DNA of 64,000 nt from Tateyamaria omphalii (lineage in GTDB: Bacteria > Pseudomonadota > Alphaproteobacteria > Rhodobacterales > Rhodobacteraceae): the NCBI RefSeq assembly GCF_001969365.1, contig NZ_CP019312.1, positions 1,736,001-1,800,000 on the forward strand, read 5' to 3'. Position numbers and translations under genes: made by a program. Under the pieces are notes generated by a model that was not told where the DNA came from, ran no database searches, and was given only the letters and a program-made list of their open reading frames with translations. Below are positions 8,219 through 18,525 of this stretch, piece after piece (positions within the stretch are counted from its first letter, which is position 1; each line of letters starts with the position of its first letter).

Positions 8219-8300
8219 GGGGCGTGATGCCCCCTCTTGGGCCGATCGGGCCGACATCACCAGACGCAGCGGGCCAAGTCAGTGTCCGCAACCTACGGAC
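8219..8300 (+). promoter_or_regulatory. Structured 5' leader of the helicase gene
   Basis: Two hairpins can be drawn: GGGGC-GTGAT-GCCCC (8219-8233) near the predicted transcript start, and TGTCCG-CAACCTA-CGGACA just before the start codon. No good Shine-Dalgarno sequence precedes the ATG at 8305. Structured leaders are usual for cold-inducible RNA helicases, but the role here is inferred. The first hairpin could also end the upstream transcript. Confidence 0.35.
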
Positions 8301-8304
8301 ATAC

Positions 8305-9756
8305 ATGACAAAATTCTCTGATCTAAACCTGAATCCCAAGGTCCTGAAAGCCATCGACGAAGCGGGCTATGAAAACCCCACGCCCATCCAGGCAGGCGCG
8401 ATTCCCGCAGCCCTTGACGGGCGCGACGTCTTGGGCATCGCCCAGACCGGGACGGGCAAGACAGCCAGCTTCACTCTGCCGCTGATCACACAATTGGCCC
8501 GTGGCCGTGCCCGCGCGCGCATGCCGCGCAGCCTGGTCCTGTGTCCGACGCGCGAATTGGCGGCCCAGGTGGCCGAAAACTTCGACACCTACGCCAAACA
8601 CGTCAAGCTGACCAAGGCGCTGCTCATTGGCGGCGTCAGCTTCAAGGAACAGGACACACTGATCGACAAGGGTGTCGACGTGCTGATCGCCACGCCCGGC
8701 CGCCTGCTCGACCATTTCGAGCGCGGCAAGCTGATCCTGAATGACGTGAAGGTCATGGTCGTGGACGAGGCTGACCGCATGCTCGACATGGGGTTCATCC
8801 CCGACATCGAGCGCATCTTCGGCCTCACGCCGTTCACCCGCCAGACCCTGTTCTTCTCCGCCACCATGGCGCCAGAGATCGAGCGGATCACCAACACCTT
8901 CCTGTCCAACCCCGAACGGATCGAAGTGGCTCGCCAGGCCACCGCGTCAGAGACGATCGACCAGGGCGTTGTGATGTTCAAGGGCTCACGCAAGGACCGC
9001 GAGGCCAGCGAAAAACGCAAGGTGCTGCGCGGCCTGATCGACGCAGAGGGAGAGAAGCTGACCAACGCGATCATCTTCTGCAACCGCAAGACGGATGTGG
9101 ACATCGTCGCCAAGTCCTTGAAAAAATACAAATATGACGCGGCCCCGATCCATGGTGATCTGGACCAGTCCCAACGCACACGCACGCTCGATGGCTTCCG
9201 CAATGGCGAGCTGCGCATTCTTGTGGCCTCTGACGTCGCCGCCCGTGGTCTGGACGTGCCATCGGTTAGCCACGTGTTCAACTTCGATGTTCCCGGCCAC
9301 CCCGAAGACTACGTGCACCGCATCGGACGCACGGGTCGCGCAGGTCGCGAGGGCAAGGCGATCACGATCTGTGTGCCACGTGATGAAAAGCAGTTCGACG
9401 CCGTCGAGAAGCTGATCCAGAAAGAAATCAACCGCCTCGACAGCCCGGTAAAATCCTCCAAATCAGCGGAAACAGACACGCCGGTGGCAGAGGACAAACC
9501 CAAGCCCACACGCAGCCGATCGTCACGCTCCAAATCCGAGCCAAAGACCGAAGCGGCAGCCGAGACAGTCACAGAGACCAAGGCAGAAACGCCGCGCGAA
9601 GACACATCATCGAAGTCGCGCAGCAGCAGCCGGTCCTCCTCAAGCCGCAGCCGCACGTCGTCCCGCGATGATCGCGGCGGCAACAAGGTGGTCGGGCTGG
9701 GCGATCACACGCCCAGCTTCATCGGTCTGAGTTTTGAAGAGCGTATGGCGAGCTAA
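8305..9756 (+). CDS. DEAD-box ATP-dependent RNA helicase (RhlE-like)
   Basis: 483-aa RNA helicase. Motifs in order: Q motif NPTPIQ, Walker A AQTGTGKT (46-53), PTRELA, DEAD box VDEADRMLDMGF (D154), FFSATM, ARGLD and HRIGRTGRAG. The ~375-residue core is followed by a basic, Ser/Lys/Arg-rich unstructured tail (SRSSRSKSEP and repeats of SRSS) and a short conserved end. This suits an RhlE-type helicase acting in ribosome assembly, RNA decay or cold adaptation. The ATG at 8305 begins the homologous region (KFSDLNLNPKVLKAIDEAGY); upstream in-frame codons belong to the leader. It is convergent with the RNase J gene, with which it could functionally cooperate in RNA turnover. Confidence 0.95.
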   Translation: MTKFSDLNLNPKVLKAIDEAGYENPTPIQAGAIPAALDGRDVLGIAQTGTGKTASFTLPLITQLARGRARARMPRSLVLCPTRELAAQVAENFDTYAKHVKLTKALLIGGVSFKEQDTLIDKGVDVLIATPGRLLDHFERGKLILNDVKVMVVDEADRMLDMGFIPDIERIFGLTPFTRQTLFFSATMAPEIERITNTFLSNPERIEVARQATASETIDQGVVMFKGSRKDREASEKRKVLRGLIDAEGEKLTNAIIFCNRKTDVDIVAKSLKKYKYDAAPIHGDLDQSQRTRTLDGFRNGELRILVASDVAARGLDVPSVSHVFNFDVPGHPEDYVHRIGRTGRAGREGKAITICVPRDEKQFDAVEKLIQKEINRLDSPVKSSKSAETDTPVAEDKPKPTRSRSSRSKSEPKTEAAAETVTETKAETPREDTSSKSRSSSRSSSSRSRTSSRDDRGGNKVVGLGDHTPSFIGLSFEERMAS

Positions 9757-9780
9757 ACGTCTAAACTATCTCAATAAAAA

Positions 9781-9800
9781 AGGCGGGCCATGGCCCGCCT
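9781..9800. terminator. Bidirectional rho-independent terminator
   Basis: AGGCGGGCCATGGCCCGCCT is a perfect inverted repeat between the convergent helicase and RNase J genes. On the minus strand it is followed by TTTTTATT, a good U tract, so it should end the long nuo-birA-coaX-rnj transcript. The plus-strand side (TTGTCGTTT) is weaker. Confidence 0.85.
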
Positions 9801-9807
9801 TTGTCGT

Positions 9808-11478
9808 TTAGTGCATCCGGCTGATCACAACCGTGACTTCCGGCTTTTTCCCGATCTCGTCCTGGGCCGATTTGCGCACGATCCGCCGCAGCGCCTCGGT
9901 CAGGTTGTCATCATCGCGCAGGGTCTTGGCATCCGCCCGGCCTAGGAACTGGCCCAGGTCCTCTTCCAGTACGTCGACCAGCGCGGCTTTGCTGCGCCCG
10001 GTCTCGGCCAGCCCCATCAGCTCGCACCATGGCTCGCCCAGCGGCTCGTCCTCTTCATCCAGGATCAGCGTCACCAGCACATGCCCGTTCAGCGCCATGC
10101 GGATACGGTCGCGGACGACGCCATCAAGTGCGCCGATCTGCACGGCACCGTCCAGATAGGTCCGCCCGGTTTCGATGTATTCCGCTACGGTCGGGGCATT
10201 GCCGCTCAGGTCAATCATCATCCCGTTTACGGCCAGCACACCGGTGCGCCCCCTGCCCTCGGACAGCTTCACATGCTCGCGCAGGTGACGGTGTTCCCCG
10301 TGCATGGGCACCACGATCTGCGGGTTCACGATGTCCTGCAACCGCTCCAGATCCGGCCGGTTCGCGTGGCCCGACACGTGGTACAGGCCGGACGAATCGT
10401 CAACAACATCCACGCCCTTTTCCGACAACTGGTTGATGATGCGGATCACACCCTTTTCGTTGCCCGGAATGGTCTTGGAGGAAAACAGGAACAGATCGCC
10501 CTCTTTCAGCTCCAGCCCCATATACTTGCCATTGGCGAGTTGAGCCGAAGCAGCGCGCCGTTCGCCTTGCGATCCGGTGACGAGCAACATCAGGTTCTCG
10601 CGCGGAATGCTCTTGGCATCCTCGGGGCTGACAACGGTTGGGAAATCGGTCAGTACCCCGGTTTCAATGGCGGCCTCGATCATGCGACGCATCGCGCGGC
10701 CAAGCAGAACGATGGACCGGCCTGCCGCCACACCCGCCTCGGCCAACGTCTTCACCCGCGCAACGTTCGACGCAAAGGTGGTCGCCACGACCATGCCGGC
10801 TGTATGGCCACGCACCAGCTTCTCGATCTCAGGGCCCACCGACACTTCGGACCGGCCCGGATGCTGCGAAAACACATTGGTGCTGTCGCAGATCAGCGCC
10901 TTGACCCCATCCTTGCTGACGTCGGCCCACAGGTCAGGATCAAAGGGTTCGCCAACAATCGGCGTCGGGTCCAGCTTGAAGTCACCCGAATGGATCACGC
11001 GCCCCTCGGGGCTGTCGATGATCAGGCCCGCACTTTCGGGGATCGAATGGGACATGGGCAGAAAGCCAACCTTGAACGGCCCCGCCTGAACCTGATCGGG
11101 CCACCCGGCCACGACCCGCACGGCATCATCCGGATGCCCATGTTCGTCCATCTTGCGCCGCGCGATGTTGGCGGTGAAGGGACGCGCATAGATCGGCGCG
11201 CCAAGCTGGTCATAGGTGTGGGCAACCGCGCCCACGTGGTCCTCATGCGCGTGGGTGATGAAAATCCCGTCGATCCGGTCCTTCCGCTCAACCAGCCACG
11301 CGATGTCCGGCAGGATCAGGTCCACGCCCGGCGTGCCGTCCATATCCGGAAAGGCCACGCCCAGATCGACCACGATCAGACGCTCGGCATCCTGCGCCCC
11401 ATAGCCATACACATAGGCATTCATACCAATTTCACCCGCCCCCCCAAGGGGCAGGTAGATCAAACGTTCACTGCTCAT
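9808..11478 (-). CDS. rnj: Ribonuclease J
   Basis: 556-aa metallo-beta-lactamase-fold nuclease of the RNase J family, which degrades and matures RNA by endonucleolytic and 5'-3' exonucleolytic action. The zinc-binding HAHEDH motif is at residues 76-81, and further ligands lie in MSHSIPESAGLII and VIHSGDFKLDP. The beta-CASP region includes ICDSTNVF and GRAMRRMIEAA, and HVSGHANRPDLERL with PMHGEHRHLREH marks the C-terminal part of the core. Length and motif order match alphaproteobacterial RNase J. It is the last gene of the minus-strand unit, 4 bases after coaX, and ends at the bidirectional terminator. Confidence 0.96.
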   Translation of the reverse strand: MSSERLIYLPLGGAGEIGMNAYVYGYGAQDAERLIVVDLGVAFPDMDGTPGVDLILPDIAWLVERKDRIDGIFITHAHEDHVGAVAHTYDQLGAPIYARPFTANIARRKMDEHGHPDDAVRVVAGWPDQVQAGPFKVGFLPMSHSIPESAGLIIDSPEGRVIHSGDFKLDPTPIVGEPFDPDLWADVSKDGVKALICDSTNVFSQHPGRSEVSVGPEIEKLVRGHTAGMVVATTFASNVARVKTLAEAGVAAGRSIVLLGRAMRRMIEAAIETGVLTDFPTVVSPEDAKSIPRENLMLLVTGSQGERRAASAQLANGKYMGLELKEGDLFLFSSKTIPGNEKGVIRIINQLSEKGVDVVDDSSGLYHVSGHANRPDLERLQDIVNPQIVVPMHGEHRHLREHVKLSEGRGRTGVLAVNGMMIDLSGNAPTVAEYIETGRTYLDGAVQIGALDGVVRDRIRMALNGHVLVTLILDEEDEPLGEPWCELMGLAETGRSKAALVDVLEEDLGQFLGRADAKTLRDDDNLTEALRRIVRKSAQDEIGKKPEVTVVISRMH

Positions 11479-11482
11479 TGCT

Positions 11483-12256
11483 TCAGTTATTTTCCTTGTT
11501 AAAGCGATGGATGACCGTCAGGCCATGCATCGTCAAATCGTCTTGAAAGTCGTCAAACAGCTTTTCAGTCTGTTGAAACAGAGGGGCGAGCCCCCCCGTC
11601 GAGATCACGCGCATGTCGCGGGCGCGCTCCGCTTTAATTCGCGCACATATCTCACGGACAAGGCCCACGTAACCCCAAAAGACACCGGACTGCATGCACG
11701 CCACCGTGTTGGTGCCCACAACGGCCTGCGGTTTGGTGATGTCCACATGCGGCAGGGCCGCGGCGGCAGAGTGCAGCGCCTCAAGGCTCAGGTTCACGCC
11801 CGGCGCGATCACCCCCCCGACATAGGCCCCGTCGGTGTCCACCACGTCAAAAGTCGTCGCCGTGCCGAAATCCACCACGATCAGGTCCCCACCGCAGCGG
11901 TCATAAGCGCCCGCTGTGTTAACCAGCCGGTCGGGGCCGATCTGCGTCCCCTCGTCCACGCGCGGCGGCGCGGGCAGCATACAGTCCGCCTTGCCCACCA
12001 CGTACGGACGGCAGTTGAAATAGCGGTCACACAGAACCCGCAAGTTGAACACGACGCGCGGCACGGTGGACGAAATAATCACATCCGTGATCTCCACATC
12101 CAGCTTCTGGAACTCCATCAGCGTCGACAGCCAGACATAGTATTGATCAGCCGTCCGCTGCCACTCGGTCGAAGTGCGCCAGGTGGCCAGGAACGCGGTG
12201 CCGTCCCATATCGAAAACACGGTGTTCGTGTTGCCGCAGTCGATGGTCAGAAGCAT
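11483..12256 (-). CDS. coaX: Type III pantothenate kinase
   Basis: 257-aa enzyme of the ASKHA fold that phosphorylates pantothenate, the first step of coenzyme A synthesis. Visible signatures are the N-terminal phosphate loop DCGNTNTVFSIWDG, the GPDRLVNTAGAY pantothenate-site segment, VVDFGTATTFDVVD and YVGGVIAPGVNLSLEAL. CoaX enzymes usually need a monovalent cation and resist feedback by CoA. The ATG at 12256 starts the conserved sequence; the frame stays open further upstream but encodes only a shadow of birA. It lies between birA and rnj, an order seen in many alphaproteobacteria. Confidence 0.96.
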   Translation of the reverse strand: MLLTIDCGNTNTVFSIWDGTAFLATWRTSTEWQRTADQYYVWLSTLMEFQKLDVEITDVIISSTVPRVVFNLRVLCDRYFNCRPYVVGKADCMLPAPPRVDEGTQIGPDRLVNTAGAYDRCGGDLIVVDFGTATTFDVVDTDGAYVGGVIAPGVNLSLEALHSAAAALPHVDITKPQAVVGTNTVACMQSGVFWGYVGLVREICARIKAERARDMRVISTGGLAPLFQQTEKLFDDFQDDLTMHGLTVIHRFNKENN

Positions 12257-12267
12257 GGCCTGCCCCC

Positions 12268-13017
12268 TCAGAAATAAACGTCGCCTGCCGGAATGGTCAT
12301 CCGGCCTTTGGCGGTCTCTAGAACAAGTTGGCCGTCGGCGTCCACGTCCACGAAGGTGCCGACATGGGCGTCGCGGGTCGTGCGGGCCTTGATCGGCTCC
12401 CCCAAACGCGCCGCGTGGGTCAGCCAAGCGGTGCGGATCGGGGCAAAGCCGTAGGTCCGAAACTGATCTTCGTATCTGGCATAGGCCACGGCCAACAGAT
12501 CAAGAAAGTCTTCGGGCGAGATGAGGGTGCCGAAGGCGTGTTTTAACGCGACCGGCGGCACGGCCCCCTCCTCCACCTCGCTCACATCCGGCGCGGCGGC
12601 AAGATTGACCCCAATCCCAATGGCCAGATGCGTGATGCGCGCGCCAGACCCAATGCTCTCCAGCAGGATCCCGGCAACCTTGCCGCCGCGCAAAAGCACG
12701 TCATTGGGCCACTTGAGCGCAAACGCATCTTCGCGCCCCGTTGCTGCGACAAACGCATCCCGCAACGCAAGCGACATGACAAAAGAGCGCAAGGCCGCCT
12801 GACCCGGCGCCTCATCCACGGGCAAAACCAGCGTACCGGCAAAGTTACCCTCGGGCATCGACCAAGCCCGGCCCCGTCGCCCACGCGCCGCGGTCTGCGC
12901 CAAGGCCAGTATCCATTCAGGCCCAGCCAGGTCGGACGCAATCCGCGCCGCCTCGCTCAAAGTCGAATCCACAACCGGCAAAACGCGGCGCCCGTAGCCT
13001 GAAGGCCACGCGCTCAT
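12268..13017 (-). CDS. birA: Biotin--[acetyl-CoA-carboxylase] ligase
   Basis: 249-aa biotin protein ligase that activates biotin as biotinyl-AMP and attaches it to carboxylase lysines. The catalytic core is shown by GRRGRAWSMPEGNFAGTLVL, ALKWPNDVLLRGGKVAGILL and ITHLAIGIGVNL; a short C-terminal SH3-like domain follows (VGTFVDVDADGQLVLET). It lacks the N-terminal helix-turn-helix of the E. coli bifunctional repressor, so it should be enzymatic only. Clients in this window include the biotin carboxylase subunit MccA. It follows nuoN after a 54-base gap that contains a run of nine C (13038-13046). Confidence 0.95.
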   Translation of the reverse strand: MSAWPSGYGRRVLPVVDSTLSEAARIASDLAGPEWILALAQTAARGRRGRAWSMPEGNFAGTLVLPVDEAPGQAALRSFVMSLALRDAFVAATGREDAFALKWPNDVLLRGGKVAGILLESIGSGARITHLAIGIGVNLAAAPDVSEVEEGAVPPVALKHAFGTLISPEDFLDLLAVAYARYEDQFRTYGFAPIRTAWLTHAARLGEPIKARTTRDAHVGTFVDVDADGQLVLETAKGRMTIPAGDVYF

Positions 13018-13071
13018 GACTTCTCTGGTTCCAAAAACCCCCCCCCGGAGGGCCGATTTGCCGCCAAGCGC

Positions 13072-14508
13072 CTAGTTCACCAATGTCAGCGCCGCAGCCG
13101 CCGCAGCTCCGTCTACGCCGAACATGTTGATGATCCCAAAGACCATCACGCCCGCCGACCCCATCAGCATCGCCCAAAGGATCGGTGACCGGCCGCCATT
13201 CAACCCCTCATCCTGTGTCTCGCCGAAATACATGTAATAGACGATGCGCAGGTAATAATAGGCGCCGATGACCGATGCGATCACACCGGCGATGGCCAGC
13301 CAGACAAGACCACCCTCATAGGCGGCACGCAGGACATAGAGCTTGCCGAAAAAGCCCAACAAGGGCGGCACACCGGCCAGAGAGAACAGCAAGACCAGCA
13401 TGGCAAATGCCTTGCCGGGTTCCCGTTTCGAATACATCTTGAGCGACGTGATCTCGACCACGGGTTGGCCGTCCTTTTCCATCATCAGGATAAAGGCAAA
13501 GGTGCCGACATTCATCGTGACGTAGATCGCCATGTAGACCAGCATCGCCTCGACGCCGAGTACTGTACCCGCCGCTAGTCCCATCAAAGCATAGCCCATA
13601 TGCGCGATCGACGAAAACGCCATCAGGCGTTTGATATTGGTCTGCCCAATGGCCGCGAACGCCCCCAGAAACATCGACAGCACCGACAAAAGCGCCATGA
13701 CCTGCTGCCAGTCTGCAATCGCACCACCAAAGGCATCATGCATCACGCGCGCAAAGAGCGCCATGGCCGCGACCTTGGGTGCGGTGGCGAAAAAGGCTGT
13801 GACCGGCGTGGGCGACCCTTCATAGACGTCCGGCGTCCACATGTGGAACGGCACTGCAGAGACCTTGAACGCAAAGCCCGCCATCAGGAACACGAGGCCA
13901 AAGAGCAGGCCAAGCGATACGCCTTCTTCCGCGACCTGCACGATGCCGGAGAACAGCGTTGTGCCCGCATAGCCATAGACCAGTGATGCGCCGTAGAGCA
14001 GCAGGCCGGACGACAGCGCGCCCAGAACGAAATATTTCAGGCCCGCCTCGGTCGATTTGACAGAATCGCGCCGCAGAGAGGCCACCACGTAAAGCGCCAG
14101 CGATTGCAGCTCGAGCCCCATATAAAGCGCCATCAGATCGCCCGCCGACACCATGGTCATCATGCCCACGGCGGCCAGCGCGACCAGCATCGGGTACTCG
14201 AAGCGCAACAGACCGCGCTGCGACATGTACCCTTCGCTCATCAACAGAACAGCAGCGGCAGAGACAAGGATGGTGACCTTGGCAAAGCGCGAAAACCCGT
14301 CGTCGACGAACATGCCCCCGAAAGCCACGTTTGTCCCTTCGCCCGTCAGCCCAATCCAGGCCGCAACCGCAAGGAAGACGGCAGATGTGGCCCACAAGAG
14401 CGGCGAGGCAAGCTCATCCTTGGACGTATAGACCGCACCGATCAGACCCAGCATGGCAAAGACGGCCAGCAGGATCTCGGGCAGGATGATGGTCAGATCA
14501 GCAGACAT
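13072..14508 (-). CDS. nuoN: NADH-quinone oxidoreductase subunit N
   Basis: 478-aa antiporter-like membrane subunit of complex I, with about 14 predicted transmembrane helices. Characteristic stretches are [40 protein letters not shown] (with the conserved lysine just ahead) and [16 protein letters not shown]. It forms part of the proton-translocating arm next to NuoM and NuoK. Length fits the family. It is separated from nuoM by 48 bases and is the last nuo gene of the operon. Confidence 0.97.
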   Translation of the reverse strand: MSADLTIILPEILLAVFAMLGLIGAVYTSKDELASPLLWATSAVFLAVAAWIGLTGEGTNVAFGGMFVDDGFSRFAKVTILVSAAAVLLMSEGYMSQRGLLRFEYPMLVALAAVGMMTMVSAGDLMALYMGLELQSLALYVVASLRRDSVKSTEAGLKYFVLGALSSGLLLYGASLVYGYAGTTLFSGIVQVAEEGVSLGLLFGLVFLMAGFAFKVSAVPFHMWTPDVYEGSPTPVTAFFATAPKVAAMALFARVMHDAFGGAIADWQQVMALLSVLSMFLGAFAAIGQTNIKRLMAFSSIAHMGYALMGLAAGTVLGVEAMLVYMAIYVTMNVGTFAFILMMEKDGQPVVEITSLKMYSKREPGKAFAMLVLLFSLAGVPPLLGFFGKLYVLRAAYEGGLVWLAIAGVIASVIGAYYYLRIVYYMYFGETQDEGLNGGRSPILWAMLMGSAGVMVFGIINMFGVDGAAAAAALTLVN

Positions 14509-14556
14509 GTCGTCGTCCTCAAGTAGCGCAGCGATAGGACATAAGCCCTTCGCTCC

Positions 14557-16098
14557 TTAGTTCTCGGCGATCATCGTCGCAGCCTCAGCCGCGGCGAGCG
14601 CCGTATCGTAGTTGTTTACCAGTGCCGCCACCGACGGCCCGATGATGTCGAGAATCAGCGCCGGATACATACCGAGCAGCAGCGTCATCACCACGAGCGG
14701 GGCAAAGATCGCCTTTTCCCGGCGTGTCATGTCGGTGATCGACTTCAGGCTTTCCTTGATCAGGTCACCCATGACGACCCGGCGATAGAGCCAAAGCGCA
14801 TAGGCGGCGGAGAAGATCACACCGGTGGTCGCCACCGCCGCGACCCAGGTGTTGACCTGGAATACGGCCATCAGCGTCAGGAATTCACCGACAAAGCCTG
14901 AGGTGCCCGGCAGGCCGACATTGGCCATGGTGAACAGCATGAAAATCAGCGCATAGGCAGGCATCCGGTTCACCAGCCCGCCATAGGCATCAATCTCGCG
15001 CGTGTGCATCCGGTCATAGATCACACCGACACACAGGAACAACGCGCCCGAGATAAAGCCGTGGCTCAGCATCTGGAAGATCGCACCATCCAGCCCCTGC
15101 TGGTTCGCCGCAAAGATCCCCATCGTTACGAAACCCATATGGGCAACCGACGAATAGGCGATCAGCTTCTTCATATCGTCCTGCACCAGCGCCACGAGCG
15201 ACGTGTAGACAATCGCGATCGCCGACATCCACAGCACCAGCGGCGCCATGACGTCAGACCCCACCGGGAACATGGAGAACGAGAACCGGATGAACCCGTA
15301 GCCACCCAGCTTCAACAGGATCGCCGCCAGCACAACCGACCCCGCCGTCGGCGCCTGCACGTGCGCATCAGGCAGCCAGGTGTGCACCGGCCACATCGGC
15401 ATCTTCACCGCAAAGCTCGCAAAGAAGGCGAGGAACAGCAGCGTCTGCATCCCGCCCACGATCTGGATGCCGAGCAGGCTGAACGTCTCGCTCCCGAATT
15501 GGTGGTTCAGCAGCGCCTCAATATCCGTCGTGCCCGCATCGGAATACATGGCAACCATGGCCACCAGCATCAGCACCGAGCCAAGGAAGGTGTAGAGGAA
15601 GAACTTGAAGCTCGCATAGATGCGGTTCGCGCCGCCCCAGATCCCGATGATCAGGAACATCGGGATCAGGCCCGCTTCGAAGAACAGATAGAACAGGACC
15701 AGGTCCAGCGCCATGAACACACCCAGCATGAGCGTTTCCAGCAGGAGGAAGGCGATCATGTATTCCTTGACCCGGTCAGTGACGGACCACGACGCGGCAA
15801 TCACCAGCGGCATCATGAAAGTCGTCAGCATCACGAACAGAACGGAAATGCCATCGACCCCCATCTTGTAGGTCAGGCCCATGATCCACTCGCCCTGCTC
15901 CACCATCTGGAAGCCGGTGTCGCCACGGTCAAACTCGAACAGGATGAACAGCGACGCGATGAAGGTGATCACCGTCGTGGCCATGGCCACCCACTTGGCG
16001 TTGCGCTGCGCCGCCTCATCCTCGCCCCGCAGGAACACGGCCAGGATCAAGGCCGCCAGTGCGGGCATGAAGGTGGTGATGGAAAGGATATTGTCCAT
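14557..16098 (-). CDS. nuoM: NADH-quinone oxidoreductase subunit M
   Basis: 513-aa antiporter-like subunit of complex I. The conserved membrane segments are [20 protein letters not shown] followed by [12 protein letters not shown], and [18 protein letters not shown], which carry the proton-channel lysine and histidine residues of the Mrp-antiporter family. The C-terminal helices end in a short Ala-rich tail. The start codon overlaps the last base of the nuoL stop, indicating translational coupling. Length is normal for the family. Confidence 0.97.
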   Translation of the reverse strand: MDNILSITTFMPALAALILAVFLRGEDEAAQRNAKWVAMATTVITFIASLFILFEFDRGDTGFQMVEQGEWIMGLTYKMGVDGISVLFVMLTTFMMPLVIAASWSVTDRVKEYMIAFLLLETLMLGVFMALDLVLFYLFFEAGLIPMFLIIGIWGGANRIYASFKFFLYTFLGSVLMLVAMVAMYSDAGTTDIEALLNHQFGSETFSLLGIQIVGGMQTLLFLAFFASFAVKMPMWPVHTWLPDAHVQAPTAGSVVLAAILLKLGGYGFIRFSFSMFPVGSDVMAPLVLWMSAIAIVYTSLVALVQDDMKKLIAYSSVAHMGFVTMGIFAANQQGLDGAIFQMLSHGFISGALFLCVGVIYDRMHTREIDAYGGLVNRMPAYALIFMLFTMANVGLPGTSGFVGEFLTLMAVFQVNTWVAAVATTGVIFSAAYALWLYRRVVMGDLIKESLKSITDMTRREKAIFAPLVVMTLLLGMYPALILDIIGPSVAALVNNYDTALAAAEAATMIAEN

Positions 16099-18167
16099 CA
16101 GTTTGCCCCTCCGCTGAGCGTCATCCAGGTGATGAGGACCGCAATCCCGATCACCATGGCGAAGGCATAGGTAAAGATGTAGCCAGACTGCGCACGACCT
16201 GCGAGGCGCGTGATGAAGGGCACAAAGCCCATGCTCACCCCGTTGATGGTTCCGTCAATCACATCGCCGTCGCCGCGCTTCCACAGCTTCTTGCCGATCC
16301 ACATGGCGGGCTGGACAAAGATGAAGTCGTAAAGCTCGTCAAAATACCATTTGTTCTTGAGGAACAGGTACAGCGGGCGCTGGTTCTCGGCCAGGCGACC
16401 GGGCAGCGCGGGGTTCTTGATGTAGAACCAGAACGCGACGACGAAACCGATCAGCATCGCGACGAAGGGAGACAGTTTCACCCAGGTCGGCACGTAATGC
16501 GCTTCGTGCAGGATCGTGTTCTCGGGCGCGATATAGATCCCTGCCTCACCCGGCGCGCTCTCCATCACGTATTTCAGTTCGGACGCTTTGGGGCTGCGCT
16601 CGGCCACGGCGTCTTTCAACTCGTCCGCCGGCGCCTCGTACTGACCACCAAAGAACGAGATCACTTCGTTGGTCTTGCCGAAGAAGGACGAATACCAGAT
16701 CGCCCCTGCAAAGATCGCGCCAAGCGACAGCACGCCCAGCGGGATCAACATGACCATCGGGCTTTCATGCGCGTGCTCATGCGTGTGCTTGTCGCCGCGA
16801 GGCGTCCCGTAGAAGGTCAGGAACATCAGCCGCCAGGAATAGAACGACGTGAACAGCGCCGCGATCACCAGCGCCCAGAAGGCGAAACCGTTGCCGGATG
16901 CAAAGGCGCTCTCGATCACCGCGTCCTTGGACGCAAAACCTGCAAAGCCGATCCAACCGGTCAGCGGAATACCAACGCCAGTGATGGCCAGCGTGCCGAT
17001 CATCATCGCCCAGAAGGTGTAGGGAATTTTCTTCCGCAGGCCACCATAGTTCATCATGTCCTGCTCGTGGTGCATCGCATGGATGACCGACCCTGCGCCC
17101 AGGAACAGCATCGCCTTGAAGAAGGCGTGCGTGAACAGGTGGAACATAGCGACGGAATACACGCCCACGCCCGCCGCCACGAACATGTAGCCAAGCTGCG
17201 AGCAGGTCGAATAGGCGATGACACGCTTGATATCGGTCTGAACCAGCCCCACGGTCGCGGCAAAGAACGCCGTCGCAGCGCCTAACATAGTGACAAAAGC
17301 CATCGCTTCGGGCGCAAACTCCATCAGCGGTGACATGCGGCACACTAGGAACACACCCGCGGTCACCATGGTCGCCGCGTGGATCAGGGCCGACACCGGC
17401 GTCGGCCCCTCCATCGCGTCGGGCAACCACGTGTGCAGGATCAGTTGCGCCGACTTGCCCATCGCGCCGATGAACAGCAGGAAGGCCACGAGGTTCGCCG
17501 CGTTCCACTCGGACCACAGGAAGGTCAGCTGCGTTTGCGCCAGTTCGGGTGCGGCGGCAAAGATATCGTCGAACCTGATCGAGTCCGTCAGGAAGAACAG
17601 CGCGAAGATACCGAGCGCAAAGCCAAAGTCGCCCACGCGGTTCACCACGAATGCCTTGATGGCCGCAGCGTTGGCGGATGGCTTGCGATAGTAAAAGCCG
17701 ATGAGCAGATAGGACGCAACGCCCACGCCTTCCCAGCCAAAGAACATCTGCACCAGGTTGTCCGCCGTCACAAGCATCAGCATCGCGAAGGTGAAGAAGG
17801 ACAGGTACGCAAAGAAGCGCGGCTTGTAGCTTTCGCCCTCTTTCCACTGCGGATCGTGGTCCATGTAACCGAAGGAATAGAGGTGCACGAGGCTGGACAC
17901 GGTCGTGATCACGATAAGCATGATCGCCGTCAGACGGTCCAGACGGATGGACCAATCCGTGCTGAGGCTGCCGCTTTCGATAAAGCGCAGGATCTGGATC
18001 TGCTCGGTCGTGCCGTCAAAGGTGATGAACACGATCCACGACAGGATGGCACTCAGGAACAGCAGGCCGGTGGCGATCCAGCAGGCTGCCGCCTCGCCAA
18101 AGACGCGCCAGCCAAACCCGCACAAAAGCGCGCCAACCAGAGGGGCAAAAAGGATAATGGTTTCCAT
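16098..18167 (-). CDS. nuoL: NADH-quinone oxidoreductase subunit L
   Basis: 689-aa distal antiporter-like subunit of complex I. Diagnostic segments are [59 protein letters not shown] and the extended C-terminal part with a cytoplasmic histidine-rich loop (HTHEHAHES) before the long amphipathic helix region. Length is slightly above E. coli NuoL, as usual for alphaproteobacteria. It starts 6 bases after nuoK and overlaps nuoM by one base. No frameshift or missing motif is seen. Confidence 0.97.
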   Translation of the reverse strand: METIILFAPLVGALLCGFGWRVFGEAAACWIATGLLFLSAILSWIVFITFDGTTEQIQILRFIESGSLSTDWSIRLDRLTAIMLIVITTVSSLVHLYSFGYMDHDPQWKEGESYKPRFFAYLSFFTFAMLMLVTADNLVQMFFGWEGVGVASYLLIGFYYRKPSANAAAIKAFVVNRVGDFGFALGIFALFFLTDSIRFDDIFAAAPELAQTQLTFLWSEWNAANLVAFLLFIGAMGKSAQLILHTWLPDAMEGPTPVSALIHAATMVTAGVFLVCRMSPLMEFAPEAMAFVTMLGAATAFFAATVGLVQTDIKRVIAYSTCSQLGYMFVAAGVGVYSVAMFHLFTHAFFKAMLFLGAGSVIHAMHHEQDMMNYGGLRKKIPYTFWAMMIGTLAITGVGIPLTGWIGFAGFASKDAVIESAFASGNGFAFWALVIAALFTSFYSWRLMFLTFYGTPRGDKHTHEHAHESPMVMLIPLGVLSLGAIFAGAIWYSSFFGKTNEVISFFGGQYEAPADELKDAVAERSPKASELKYVMESAPGEAGIYIAPENTILHEAHYVPTWVKLSPFVAMLIGFVVAFWFYIKNPALPGRLAENQRPLYLFLKNKWYFDELYDFIFVQPAMWIGKKLWKRGDGDVIDGTINGVSMGFVPFITRLAGRAQSGYIFTYAFAMVIGIAVLITWMTLSGGAN

Positions 18168-18173
18168 TGTGAC

Positions 18174-18479
18174 TTAGCCCTTCATCACGTTGACGTCTTC
18201 GACGGCGATGGTGCCGCGGTTGCGGAAGAAACAGACCAGGATGGCAAGACCGATGGCCGCCTCCGCCGCAGCGACGGTCAGCACAAACAGGGTGAACACC
18301 TGCCCCACAAGGTCATCGAGGAAGGACGAGAACGCCACAAGGTTGATGTTCACCGCCAGCAGCATCAATTCGATGCTCATCAGCAGGATGATCACGTTCT
18401 TGCGGTTCAGGAAAAGCCCGAAGATGCCGATAACGAACAGCGTCGCGGCAACGGTCAAGTAATGCTCAAGTCCTATCAT
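18174..18479 (-). CDS. nuoK: NADH-quinone oxidoreductase subunit K
   Basis: 101-aa subunit with three transmembrane helices. The conserved glutamates of the proton path are in [20 protein letters not shown] and [19 protein letters not shown]. Length matches the family exactly. The ribosome-binding site GGAGGG lies 6 bases before the ATG. A small GC-rich hairpin (CGGGG...CCCCG, 18490-18505) separates it from the inserted 167-aa gene upstream. Confidence 0.97.
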   Translation of the reverse strand: MIGLEHYLTVAATLFVIGIFGLFLNRKNVIILLMSIELMLLAVNINLVAFSSFLDDLVGQVFTLFVLTVAAAEAAIGLAILVCFFRNRGTIAVEDVNVMKG

Positions 18480-18525
18480 GTCGTCCCTCCGGGGTCGTGT
18501 CCCCGCTTGTCCTGTGTTGCCGGGG

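Noticed and set aside
10081..11502. A 473-codon plus-strand frame over the RNase J gene
   Set aside because: Antisense shadow; RNase J motifs on the minus strand are complete and the frame has no homologous features.
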